From assembly GCF_018991925.1 (NCBI RefSeq), contig NW_024756914.1:3612848-3676847 (forward strand): a stretch of DNA of 64,000 nucleotides, given 5' to 3'. This stretch comes from Homarus americanus. Taxonomy: Eukaryota > Arthropoda > Malacostraca > Decapoda > Nephropidae. The notes beneath the pieces are model-generated. The model searched no databases, had not been told where the DNA came from, and was given only the letters and a program-made list of their open reading frames with translations. Each line of letters begins with the position of its first letter. The first letter of the stretch is position 1. The position numbers and the translations under genes are program-made. Below are positions 51,601-61,304 of this stretch, piece by piece.

Positions 51601-54600
51601 TTAGACAGTGAGATGTTCTAGATCAGGGGTTCTTAACCTGGGGTCCATGGACCCCCAAGGGGTCCATAGATGGGCTTCAGGGGGTCCGTGAAGGTCAGAT
51701 AAAAATTTAACATTCATATTCACTGAATGTTTTCCGTTCAGCATGCAACTGGATGAAACTACTGACGTCTCTCAGTGCAGCCAGCTCCTGGTTTTCGTCC
51801 GTTATATGCATGCTGATGCCATCAAAGAAGAATTCCTATTTTGTGAGCCCCTTTTGGAAACTACAAAGGCCATTGACATCTTAGAAATGGTGAATAGTTT
51901 CTTTGCCAAGCAAAACTTCGACTGGAAGAAAAATCTTGGTACTCTGTGCACAAATGGAGCACCTGCGATGCTTGACAACACATCTGGTTTTGCTGCTTTA
52001 GTGAAGAAAGAATCTCCTCAGGTCATCGTGACCCATTGTTTTCTACATCGGCATGTATTGGCCTCAAAGACTCTGCCAGCAATTCTGAAAGAAGTCTTGT
52101 CTACTGGCATGAAAGTCGTCAACTTCATCAGAGCCAGGGCTGTGGACCATCGCGTTTTCAAGAGGTTTTGTCAAGAAATGGGAGCAGAATATGAAGTTCT
52201 TCTCTACCACACAGAAGTTCGCTGGCCTTCCAGAGGACAAATCTTGAAGCGCTTGATTGAACTTCGAGCAGAAGTTTCACTTTTTTTGAGAGAAAAAGAA
52301 AGCCCACTCTCAGTACAGTTTGACAGTGAGGAGTTCATTCATGACTTAGCCTACTTGGCGGATATTTTGGCCATATGAATGAGGTGTATCTTGCGATTCA
52401 GGGCCCTGGAGTCACCATTATGGATGCTGCTGAAAGACTGCAAGCTTTTCTGGCCAAGCTGCCACTGTGAAAGAGGAGGTTGGAGGCAGACAACTATGCA
52501 AACTTTCCAATGTTAGAGGAAGTGCTTCTGCAGGATGGAATCGAGAGTGACAAGGCCCTGTCAATTTCTCTGCAGGCAGAATTCTGCAGACATCTGGATA
52601 CTCTGCAGAACTCTTTCAAAGGTTACTTCTGCTCAAGTGACCTTAAAGTTGAAACGTGGATTCGTAATCCTTTCCTTGCCGACTTAGACTGTATCAGTGA
52701 TGAAGACCTTGCCAAAGATGACCTCATTGACCTGAAGAAAAAGGAAAAGTTTCGAAATGAATTCAACTTGAAGAGCCTTGGAGAATTCTGGTGTGCGTTG
52801 ACACAAGCCTACCCTTGTCTGGTAAAGCGAGCTCTGAGTGCTCTGATTCCGTTTGCTACTACATACCTTTGTGAGTCAGGGTTTTCAGCACTTGTTTCTA
52901 TCAAAACATAAAGTCGAAATCGATTGGATGTCAAAGATGACATGCGTGTTACCTTGTCAAAGACCACTCCACAGTTTCATCTTCTTATTCAAGCCAAACA
53001 ACAACCTTCTCATTGAAATGATTTTTTGAGCAGAATTAAAATTTTGTTTTGTTTAATTTGCACAAGATGATTGTATTTCATTTTTGTCTGGAGTGGCCAT
53101 GAATTTTTGCATAAAAAAGTGTGAAACATAATTCTTTGTTAAGATTGTTTACTTTATTCATACTTTGTGTATGTCATACACTGTATGAGGCAATGAATTT
53201 TCAATGAAATAAAGTATATTCATTGCATGCAAAGTTGTGCTTATTTGTATTTTTCTAGGGAGGGGGTCCATAGCTTTCACCAGATTCTCAAAGGGGTCCG
53301 TGACTCAAAAAAGGTTAAGAACCACTGTTCTAGATGGAGTTTGGATAAGTGATGTTAATGAAAATATAAGAATTACAAGTAATGACTAAATTTAGAATAC
53401 AAAGTGAATTAATATGAAATACTGTGAATTAGTGTTGAGGTTAAAAAAGGATCCATGTACCCTGTACTTTATACTACATTCGGAAGTGGAGGATATAAAC
53501 AGTTCTGTGCTTTTACAGTTATTATTCTATTTAATGCCCAAGCCTTTTACTGCCACTTTCTTCATCTAATATATATCTTTCCCCTAGTATAGTATTTACT
53601 CCCTTTTTGAGATTATCTATCCTTTGATTCATCTCACACCAAATTGTGAAAGGAGCAAAGATAAAGGAGAGAGAAACTTTTCTGTTAATTTATTATATAT
53701 TTCCTATTCCTTAGGTCTTTGATGAACTACCTAGCCGTCTCTTTGGTCCCCATGATGTTCCTGTTGATTTCATTGTCACCCCGTCTGAAGTCATCCAAGT
53801 GAACCACAGTCTACCAAAGCCAGAAGGAATCTACTGGCATCTTCTCTCTCCAGAGAAATTTCGACAGGTCCCCATTCTGAGGGTTCTGCGTGACCAGGAA
53901 CACGAGTATGTAGGAGATATTTAAAAAAAATAAAATAAAATTAATACATGTCTTATTTTATAGAAGTTTAATGTCTTTTTCTTGTAGAATTTCATTATTA
54001 TATTTTTTAACATTACAAAGGAGTTAATAAGAGCAAAAATTTGTCTGGAAAGAATGAAATTGTGAGGCATGGATCAGGTGGTGAGCAGTCACCTCAGACT
54101 TGTGTCTGCTGCCCTGTGTGAATGCCGAGACGTCTCATTGGGGGAGGGAGTGTGGATGGCGAGTCGATGGCGCAGATACAGCCCACTGACTCCACACAGA
54201 CGTTCACTACACACACACCCATGCTCTTTATTTTTTATTTTTATATTATATTTTCTTTGTTTCTAAGACACATTGGAGTACAGTATTGTAATGATTTTTC
54301 CACAACTTTTGTGGTTTCATTACATATGTTTGGAAGAGAACTTCCTACCTTAAACTTGATCTTTGGTCGATAAGATGCAGGGTGATTTAAAGGACTTTTT
54401 AAGGGAAAAGGTGTCTCTTATGGGCTGAAAAATACAGAATTTTATTTATTTGTTTAATTATTTTTTAATCATTGTCAGTGTTACAATTTGGAGATAATCA
54501 AACCAAAGTTGGCATCAGACTGACTGACAAGTTATGATTAAGATCAGAGTTATTTACATGTCTTTAACACTTTAGTTTTTACTTGTTTTATTTGTTTTTA

Positions 54601-57600
54601 TTTTATGATTTTAATTTTCCTTTTTCAGTGAGGGGAAGGATGTTACTTTAGCAGAAGGAGCTGATCTACCCTCTGTTGAAGAACTGAGAGCCAGTGGTCG
54701 TGGACGTGGTGGTAACCGAGGAGTTCGTGGAGCACGTGTTGCTGGCAGAGGCAGAGGAGCTGGTCGAGCAAGAGGCAGATATATATCTGAAGGTGAAGAC
54801 GGTAAAGGACAAAAAAATATTCAGGTGAGAAAATTTTCTCCAAAAGTTTCCACAGGTTTTATTTATTTTTTTATTATAGTCACTTAGAAAATAAGGATTT
54901 AGGCAGCATGAATGAATAGACCAGCTAACATTTTCTCCTTTGAGTTAGACATTAGGATAAAATATCATTGTCACTACTTCTGCCATTTAATTGTACCTCT
55001 GCTTTTCTTTTTCACAGGAACTATTTGTAAGAGTATAATGAAAATTTTTACATATGCATAGTAATAAAAAAGAATGTAACCATGTTATTCACCAATATTA
55101 GTGATGAGATCATTAATCTGTCAGGTCAGGCATGCACTCTGAGCTATCTTTGATTACCTAGATGGATGCCACACTTAGCTTGTGGGACATAGAAGAGACA
55201 TACAGTATGGTGTATTAAATATCTTATATATGACTTGCTGTGATCTGATAATTAGATTGTTTATTCACATATAGTATCCAACTAAGGTCACAATTAATGT
55301 GAGCAAGAAGAATCGAATTGTAAGGAGGACTGTAGAGGCAACCCATGAACATGATCGTCTGGGCTCTGCTGACCTAGATGATGAAAACCAGGAACAGATG
55401 GGAGGTATGAAGTCTCAACGTCCCAGAAAACCTCGCCTTCCTGTGACATATGCTGTGTTCCTTGGCAAAGTTCCTCCAGCATGCAGGTAGGTTTAAACTG
55501 AACATGATTTATTATGTCAGTAACTAGAAAATGGATGTTGAATTTTTTAAGAAAAAATACATGTACGGTATAGAAATACAGTACATGTACCCTGTATAAG
55601 GTTGTGTCTATATGTATTGGGGGCTTTGGAGGGATAAAGACTGTTTATGTGAGCTGTAGAAGTTATGTCGGGTATACACGAATTCTGGGTGTTAAAGAAC
55701 GCATTCTTAATTTTATTGAACATAATTCACTTTGATGGAGAACAATTCCTCATGCTGAACCATGTTCTTTATTAAAGGTCCACTATAGATATTTACATAC
55801 AAAAGTGAATAATTAATTTTAAGTAACCTACAATGTGGTATAAATTTTATATACAGTTAACCCTTGTTGTTCGCTGGCGTAAGGTTCCATGAACCCTCGC
55901 GAAGTCACAATCTGTGAATAGTATTAGCAGTCAAAGTAGTGTATGTTTGTGACACTTGTGTCACCCATAAACACAGCCAAATATGATATTTCAGTATATT
56001 TTTCTTTAAATACACATACTTTGTTAAAAACCCTTAATAAAACAATGAAATATCTTGCAACAATATACTGTACTGTCCATACTGTCTGTACTATACTATA
56101 TAGTTGTACTAAAACAGTTTGTACAAGAACATTGTTTGAGATGCTTGAGTCACCCATAAACACAACCGAATACAGTTTGGTATTTCTGTATGTTTTCTTT
56201 ACATACACGTACAATGGTGAAAAGCATTATCAGATAGAACAATGAAATCATACAATATACTGTACAGTAAGTATAAAATAAGAAAAAAATAAGTGAAAAG
56301 GGAATTGTGTGTGACTGTATGACAGGTGGCTGAGCTAGACCCAATAGAAATTTCCAACTGCCTTTACAATGACAGTATGCAATTTCACCATAATTCCCAT
56401 ATTATTTAGGTTCATTTGATAATGGGTTAATGAAATATTATTGTAATATAATAAATTTTCATAAAAAAATACCACCCTGCTCTAGATGAAGTATAGAGTT
56501 TTGCATAAGGGAACAGCTGACCAGTCAGCAAGCCCCGGCATCCGCCTGTCTTTTATTTATTTACGTATTTATTTATTTATTGATATAATAGTGTCACCCA
56601 GAGGATGATTATGAAAAGTGAAGGAGCTGTTTATGTAATATACTATTGTACTATCTTTTTATCTCTTAACTAATATACTGAATACTGTACTGTACAGTAT
56701 ATACGTACAAGTATATCTTTTATTATTATTATTAAAAAAAATTTTTGTAGGGGGTATGTACTGCAAATAGTCGAAGCCACAAACTGTAAACCCGCAAATG
56801 GCAAGGGTAAACTGTATATTAGATTAATTGTACAAAGATATTGATGGTTAAATATTTGATTCCAGAGTACGTGAACTTAAAGATGCACTGCAGGATCGTA
56901 GTGTCAGACCAATTGACATCACATGGCGGGGCCGCAATGGGTTTGCTTTCTTGCGTTTCACAGGCCCTACTGAAGACTGTGATAATGTTCTAGAGAAGCT
57001 TGATGGATTAACCCTGCTAGACCAACCAGTGGTAGTGGAGCGAGCAAAAGATAAGGTTGTGGGCAAAGAAAATGATGAAGATGGCAGAGATGGGGTAAGG
57101 TTGTAGAATTAGATTTTCATGAAATATCAGTAAGTAGGAGTTTTAGGTTACAAAGTCATCAAAAGCTTTAAGTTTAGTACTCTAAATCACCCAATTTAAT
57201 TTGTAGTAGATGACAAATGAAGATTGTCCAACATCCGTTAATGTGATAGATCGAATGCATTTCTATTTTACGGGAATAGAATGATCGTTTTATTAAAATT
57301 CAAGCTTGATATCGTTTTAAAAATAAAATATTACTTCTAGTTTGATAAATAAAAGTGTTAACTAGTGAAAATTGTATGAATTGCAGAACAGGAACCATAC
57401 AATGCTCACAGAGTAGTTTCAGTAGACGGTAGGCTGCCTATAAAATTTGGAACCTAATGTATTTTAAATGTACTTTTGAGGTTGGTAATAAATGCCTTTT
57501 AGATTGTACAGTGTATTGTTTTAACTGAGGATTTTATTGTATCTCGCCCCAGTATTACTGTGAGGATGATGAAGCTGAAGAGCGTGTTGCTCCTCGCAAG

Positions 57601-58849
57601 CCACAGGTACCTAGAAAACCCCGTCTTCCTATTACTTTTGCTGTGTTTCTTGGAAAAGTTCCTCCTGCTTGCAGGTGAGTGAATTGAGATTAATGTCTTT
57701 TTAGATGTATGTAATGTGTATTTGTAATTATTTTTTATATTCTGACTGAGTCACCTTTTTATGTGAGAGCTTTTCAAGAGGCAAACTCACCTGCATGGTT
57801 GATGTTCACACTATTTTTTAATGATATTGCCTTTAGTAGTAGGGTAATTTACAAGGATACCTAGTAGACTCCATTATTTCCCTTAATGATATTGTTTTAT
57901 TGCAAATTCTTTACTGTTTCAAATTGGTGGGTTTTTTTTCAAGACTATTTTTTCTTGTTTTCTTTTAATAAAACATACATTTTTGTCCTTTCCTTTGTCT
58001 CAATAAATACATTTTTACTGATATATTTTTAGGTAAACTTCATTCTCTACAAAAACTTTTATGATTCTTGAAATCAGAGGAACATAATGTCATTGCTTTC
58101 TCTTTGTCCTGTATATTGTGTCCACTTCATAGCATCATAAACTGTAGAGTAATTTGGCTGAAGTTTGACACAAATGTGTATTTAATTAAAATGAAACGCA
58201 GTGTGCACATTTCTCAAGCGACAAGATGTTTATGGTACTGACAGTTACTGAAAATCAACCAAAAGGATAAAGGAAGATTACCTATACATACCATTCTGCT
58301 TTAATTGTTGCATAAAACTTTACATTGATAAAACTTTTGTTGTAAGTAGGAAGAGAATATTGAAGTATATGGATATGTGTAATAGATTATCTCAACAACG
58401 TTGTGTTTGTGGATATCATAGTAACCGGAAGTCTTACTTTTACAGAAACTTTCATCCAAGCTCTATAGTAATTTTGTTGAGAATGTGTAGATCACTGTCA
58501 TTGGAAGATAATTTGTTTGCATTAAGCTGCAAACTTGCTTTAAGATGTCTATTTATTACACCTCATTTTATATGAGTTTGTTGGCATTGCAACCATTTAC
58601 ATGATTCATAATTTCAGAGTGCGAGAGCTTAAGGAAGCCCTCCAGAATCGTGAGGTTCAGCCAGTTGACATAACATGGCGTGGTCGCAGTGGGTTTGCCT
58701 TTTTACGTTTTACAGGACCAGTTAATGAGTGTGACGATGTCTTGTCAAAGTTAGAAGGCTTAACTCTTCAGGATCAGCCAGTAGTTGTTGAGCGAGCTAA
58801 GGACAAAGCTGAAGAAGAAGAAGAAGAACAGGATGGTGATATGGGGTGA
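45585..58849 (+). CDS. MTHFSD: MTHFSD: methenyltetrahydrofolate synthetase domain protein with two RRMs (11 coding exons)
   Basis: The coding exons are 45585-45627, 46591-46694, 47576-47689, 49069-49273, 51320-51432, 53715-53905, 54629-54824, 55275-55486, 56866-57094, 57553-57674 and 58618-58849. They sum to 1761 nt, or 586 residues plus TGA. All junctions are GT-AG and the phases are continuous. Residues about 15-255 match the MTHFSD N-terminal half, a 5-formyl-THF cyclo-ligase-like fold ([30 protein letters not shown]). Residues about 279-310 are RG-rich. Two RRMs follow at about 376-455 and 493-572. The start ATG has an in-frame TGA 36 nt upstream in the same exon. The human protein is near 380 residues with one RRM, so this one is longer. 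The protein is probably RNA-binding; enzymatic activity cannot be judged from the sequence. Three introns contain transposons. The family call is secure, but the exact 3' end is less so. Confidence 0.9.
45835..46210 (-). pseudogene. Fragment of a Tc1/mariner-like (IS630-type) transposase
   Basis: On the minus strand a short frame reads [20 protein letters not shown]. This resembles the WPPRSPDLTPLDFFLWG block around the third acidic residue of arthropod mariner-like transposases. The plus-strand edge near 45837 (CAGGGTGTCTCAGGTT) looks like a terminal repeat. No opposite end was found. It lies in MTHFSD intron 1. Confidence 0.5.
46591..46694 (+). other. MTHFSD: MTHFSD coding exon 2
   Basis: The exon lies between a T-rich acceptor (TTTTTTTTAG) and a GTGAGT donor. 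It encodes the conserved opening of the protein, with [10 protein letters not shown] and [13 protein letters not shown]. It completes the split codon from exon 1 and ends in phase 0 at residue 49. Confidence 0.88.
47576..47689 (+). other. MTHFSD: MTHFSD coding exon 3
   Basis: This is a 38-codon phase 0-0 exon between TTGCAG and GTAAGT. It encodes the family segment containing [12 protein letters not shown], which matches the KVDPDKPLEGVR-like segment of vertebrate MTHFSD. Confidence 0.88.
47985..48060 (-). repeat. tRNA-like remnant with an Ala-type anticodon stem-loop
   Basis: Read on the minus strand, the sequence has AGAGCTTTCAC, then a 5-bp stem TTCAC/GTGAA around the 7-base loop CTTGCAA (TGC, an Ala anticodon), then GAGTTTGATTCCC like a T arm. 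The acceptor stem and D arm are not well formed. It is a tRNA pseudogene or a tRNA-derived SINE head, in MTHFSD intron 3. Confidence 0.45.
48320..48545. repeat. Diverged pair of direct repeats
   Basis: GGTGTCAGTGACAGTAACCC near 48331 and GGTGTCAGTGATGCTAATAT near 48480 begin two related segments that continue through ATAACTCCTGTCACC and ATAAATCCTATCACC. It is an old tandem or dispersed duplication about 150 bp apart in intron 3. Confidence 0.45.
48745..48800 (+). repeat. tRNA-like fragment, Gly-type anticodon loop
   Basis: TTAGCTTGTCTGCCTGGCAA forms a stem CTTGT/GCAAG around CTGCCTG (GCC), followed by TTCCGGGT like a T arm. It is likely a tRNA-derived SINE head, also in MTHFSD intron 3. Confidence 0.4.
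49069..49273 (+). other. MTHFSD: MTHFSD coding exon 4
   Basis: Between CTTCAAG and GTAAGA, the exon encodes [15 protein letters not shown], the signature of the MTHFS-like domain, followed by [20 protein letters not shown]. It ends after the first base of a Gly codon (phase 1). Confidence 0.92.
49971..50659. mobile_element. 689-bp TA-flanked element with a nested insert, in MTHFSD intron 4
   Basis: The ends are CAGGTTGGGTATCCATCCAA and, in reverse complement, CAGGTTGGGTATCCCTTATCC, with TA at 49969-49970 and 50660-50661. The sub-terminal segments contain the paired TTTCGGA/TTGGGAATTATGG-type repeats usual for this kind of element. No transposase was seen. A separate inverted-repeat element sits inside. 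Confidence 0.8.
50251..50410. mobile_element. 160-bp inverted-repeat insert nested in the 49971-50659 element
   Basis: ACAATGAACGACAAAAGTCG on the left pairs with ACAATCAACGACAAAAGTCG read from the right end, and the pairing continues through TGTCGTG. That gives about 27 bp with one mismatch. The flanks GTACT and ACACT may be an imperfect target duplication. The interior is non-coding. Confidence 0.6.
51320..51432 (+). other. MTHFSD: MTHFSD coding exon 5
   Basis: The acceptor is TTGTTTTAG. The exon encodes [18 protein letters not shown], the equivalent of the nucleotide-binding glycine loop of 5-FTHF cyclo-ligases, and HDCQ at its end. The donor, CAG followed by GTTTGG, is weaker than the others in the gene. 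The downstream intron holds the 1.7-kb hAT element. Confidence 0.9.
51624..53327 (+). mobile_element. hAT element (Buster/ZBED5-like) in MTHFSD intron 5
   Basis: The terminal repeats are CAGGGGTTCTTAACC and, in reverse complement, CAGTGGTTCTTAACC. The 8-bp target duplication TTCTAGAT is perfect (51616-51623 and 53328-53335). Sub-terminal GGGGTCCATGGACCCC-type repeats are present at both ends. At 1704 bp it is shorter than full-length relatives, and its transposase begins partway into the protein. Confidence 0.92.
51743..52990 (+). pseudogene. hAT transposase relic, ZBED5/FAM200-like
   Basis: The retained part begins at the LDETTDVS motif and continues through [21 protein letters not shown], the conserved [14 protein letters not shown] and the hAT dimerisation region ([17 protein letters not shown]). 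The BED zinc finger and N-terminal half are missing. There is a one-base frame change near 52370, a TGA at 52468-52470 where the family has Trp, and a TAA at 52909-52911. It is non-functional. Related domesticated genes exist in vertebrates, but nothing suggests domestication here. Confidence 0.88.
53715..53905 (+). other. MTHFSD: MTHFSD coding exon 6
   Basis: The acceptor is TTCCTTAG and the donor GTATGT. The exon encodes [11 protein letters not shown] and PKPEGIYW, matching the VDYILTPTRVI and PKPMGITW segments of the vertebrate protein. It ends in phase 2 within an Asp codon. Confidence 0.9.
54629..54824 (+). other. MTHFSD: MTHFSD coding exon 7, RG-rich linker
   Basis: The acceptor is CTTTTTCAG and the donor GTGAGA. 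The exon opens with the conserved GKDVTL and then runs into a low-complexity segment with about ten RG or GR dipeptides ([18 protein letters not shown]). RG-rich segments of this kind commonly bind RNA and are arginine-methylated; that role is inferred here. Confidence 0.88.
55275..55486 (+). other. MTHFSD: MTHFSD coding exon 8, first half of RRM1
   Basis: The acceptor is ACATATAG and the donor GTAGGT. After a charged linker it ends with [19 protein letters not shown], which contains the RNP2 strand of an RRM. It ends in phase 2, splitting an Arg codon as AG plus A. Confidence 0.88.
55854..56814. mobile_element. 961-bp TA-flanked element in MTHFSD intron 8
   Basis: The ends are CAGTTAACCCTTGTTGTTCGC and, in reverse complement, CAGTTTACCCTTGCCATTTGC, with TA at 55852-55853 and 56815-56816. 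The interior has no transposase but carries a diverged internal duplication: GTCACCCATAAACACA occurs near 55961 and near 56149, each followed by similar sequence for over 100 bases. The element ends 51 bp before exon 9. Confidence 0.82.
56866..57094 (+). other. MTHFSD: MTHFSD coding exon 9, second half of RRM1
   Basis: The acceptor TTGATTCCAG lies 51 bp after the end of a TA-flanked element. The exon encodes [11 protein letters not shown] and the RNP1-like strand RNGFAFLRF, then [11 protein letters not shown] and an acidic tail. The donor is GTAAGG and the exon ends in phase 0. Confidence 0.9.
57553..57674 (+). other. MTHFSD: MTHFSD coding exon 10, first half of RRM2 (copy of exon 8)
   Basis: The acceptor is CGCCCCAG and the donor GTGAGT. 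After an acidic start it encodes [19 protein letters not shown], nearly identical to the end of exon 8. It ends at the same split Arg codon in phase 2. Confidence 0.88.
58618..58849 (+). other. MTHFSD: MTHFSD last recognised coding exon, second half of RRM2 (copy of exon 9)
   Basis: The acceptor is ATAATTTCAG. The exon repeats exon 9 with substitutions ([31 protein letters not shown]) and ends with a glutamate run and TGA at 58847-58849. The stop overlaps GTGAGG, a donor-like sequence at the position where exon 9 is spliced, so splicing onward is not excluded. Confidence 0.82.
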
Positions 58850-59158
58850 GGAAAAGTTAGTACAGTATCTCTGGGGACAGGGAGGGCAGTGTGTCTGATA
58901 GTGTTGGGAAGATAAACTTTAGTGATGTTTAGTGTGTGAATCTGCATTGAACTGTCTTGTTTCACTCAATACCTATGCATTAAAAATAGGAGCATCAGCT
59001 ATACATATGAATAAATATATATATTAATATAAAGACCACAATCATTAAGTTTCTATGAGGAGAATTTGAACTGGAGAGGCTTTAACATGTCACCAGTAAT
59101 TATAGAGGAGTAACTTATAGTCAGGAACTGTAGATAGAATATAAAAGTTGTACTAGTG

Positions 59159-59183
59159 AATAAAAGTCTTAGTTTTTAATAAA
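59159..59183 (+). promoter_or_regulatory. Candidate polyadenylation signals for MTHFSD
   Basis: AATAAA occurs at 59159-59164 and again at 59178-59183, about 310-330 bases after the TGA. This spacing suits a short 3' UTR. The surrounding DNA is AT-rich, so chance occurrence is quite possible. Confidence 0.35.
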
Positions 59184-61276
59184 TTGTTATGAGAAAGTTT
59201 CTATTAATTTAGTAAATAGTGTATATTTATACATTTATTATATTTAAGCTATAACTTGCACCAAGAATATTGTTGAAACTATGTAAACTTCCCTGGACAG
59301 GTTAATTCATTTCTGGATTTGACCTCAATTTTACGCTTATGAAAATATGAAAATGCAAGAGTGTCGGAATGTAGTAGAATACCCCATGAACACCCAGACA
59401 TGGGAGTCTGAAACACACTTGCACATTACAACCACCTCTATTCTCTATACTGTACATGCTCATGCACACACACGTACACTCACTAAAAGATTATTCTGCA
59501 CCTTTATGGGATTATACTATATGACAGACCGGACCAAGAAATCTGATAACACTCATCACGGCTTCTGTCGCAGTGATTGTTGCGGATGGTTTCAGAGCCA
59601 AGGGTGCACAATATTTTTCTTAGTGAGTGTACACACACACACACACATACATGTCCACACAAATACATGCACAAAGTGTCAAAGCTTCCTTCCATCTGCT
59701 CTTTATAAAAAACTCTCAGCTTATGAACACAGTACCCTGTATTACAAACTGCTGTATCATCATGTCTGTACAATTTCATATTGAATCATACACTATACTC
59801 AAACATGCATATCTGAATTAAGAATTTTATGAAATTTTATAAATTGTCTCTCAAAAAGTTAAACTGAATAATTTCCCATGACAAATTAACTTAGGGAGAC
59901 TGTAATTGTGCTTGTTGTTAGCAATCTTAATTGTGAATTTATCTGTCTGAAGTCCTGGAAGTTTCTAGTTAAATGAGTATTGAAATTTTGCTGCTGTGTT
60001 AACATAAGTACTTGACCAATTGATAAAAAGTGAGCTTGAGGTGAATTATTTATATTCAGTCATCACACTCTTAGATGCCACATACCCAGGTTCTCATTAA
60101 TAGCTGGTTGGTAATGCATTGGAATGACTACTAAATTGGCCCACATTCTCGATTTTTTCTTCTCTTTTCCCCCTTGCATGCCATGGCCTTCTATGCTGTA
60201 AGTAAGCTGGAAGCAGAGGAGACTCCCTTCATTCAGTATCATACATTTTCTCTCAACCCTTTACTTAATTCTGACAGAAAATTTTGAATTAAATTTATTG
60301 GCCTTAACTGATTTTTAATAATTTTGTAAAACAGTTGTGGTTTAGAGCTGTCTTTCATGCATACATTTAGTGATAAAAAATTTACTATGGTACTTTTTTT
60401 TCCAAATTGAACAGTTACTTGCTGATTAATGAGAACCTTGCATATCCAGAAAGCCCTTGGAACTTGGTACCCTCCAGTAGTTCACACTTAAGTTCATGCC
60501 ACTGCTCACAGAAGTGTTATTTTTAATATGGATATACTGTATATTATGACATCCAGTATGGGCTTCATCAGATGCGTATTAACAGTTAGTTGTGTTAAAT
60601 ACATAAAATAAGACTTTGTATTTATATTCGTAATTTACACTAAGAGTATTTTACAATGTGCCTCTTTAGGTTCACTTATTAATTGTAAGTTTATTAATCA
60701 CATGACAGAACTACATATGTTTAATGAATAAGTAAAATCTGAATTACATTTAAAGCAATTAATTCCAGAGGTGAGAAGCTGTGCTGTAATTAAGGGTAAA
60801 TAGAAAGAATGCCAGTGCTTTCAAAACATTACACAAACACACGTTATTAATTATGAATAAGCTTTAGAATATATAAAAACTATTTGAAGCTTTTTCATTT
60901 TAGTAACTTAACATAATACTGTACTGTATTACCTGTTACTCAAGAAATACTCTGAAATTTTAATACATTATAGTTTATTTTGCATAAGAAAATGTTTTTT
61001 TACCATTAAGTAATCACATAATCTCTGCATTTAAAGAAACACTTTTAAGAGTAGTACAGTAGTTGTGATTATTGTTATAAGTGCAGAACCATTCACACTC
61101 ATGGAACATAATTGTAAAAAAAAAAATACAAATTTGATATCATTCAAAACTTGTAAACTATATTGTAAAGAGTTCCATCAGATTATTTCTGGTAATTTTT
61201 AGGTGACTGGTCTTTTATATGGTAAACTTGGATATACAAGTGATCCATCTCACATGAATCTGATGATATATTGTAG

Positions 61277-61304
61277 TCTTACTGATAATACACCATCAGT
61301 AAGA
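61277..61304. repeat. Perfect 10-bp hairpin
   Basis: TCTTACTGAT and ATCAGTAAGA are exact inverses around an 8-base loop in the AT-rich 3' flank of MTHFSD. Confidence 0.6.
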
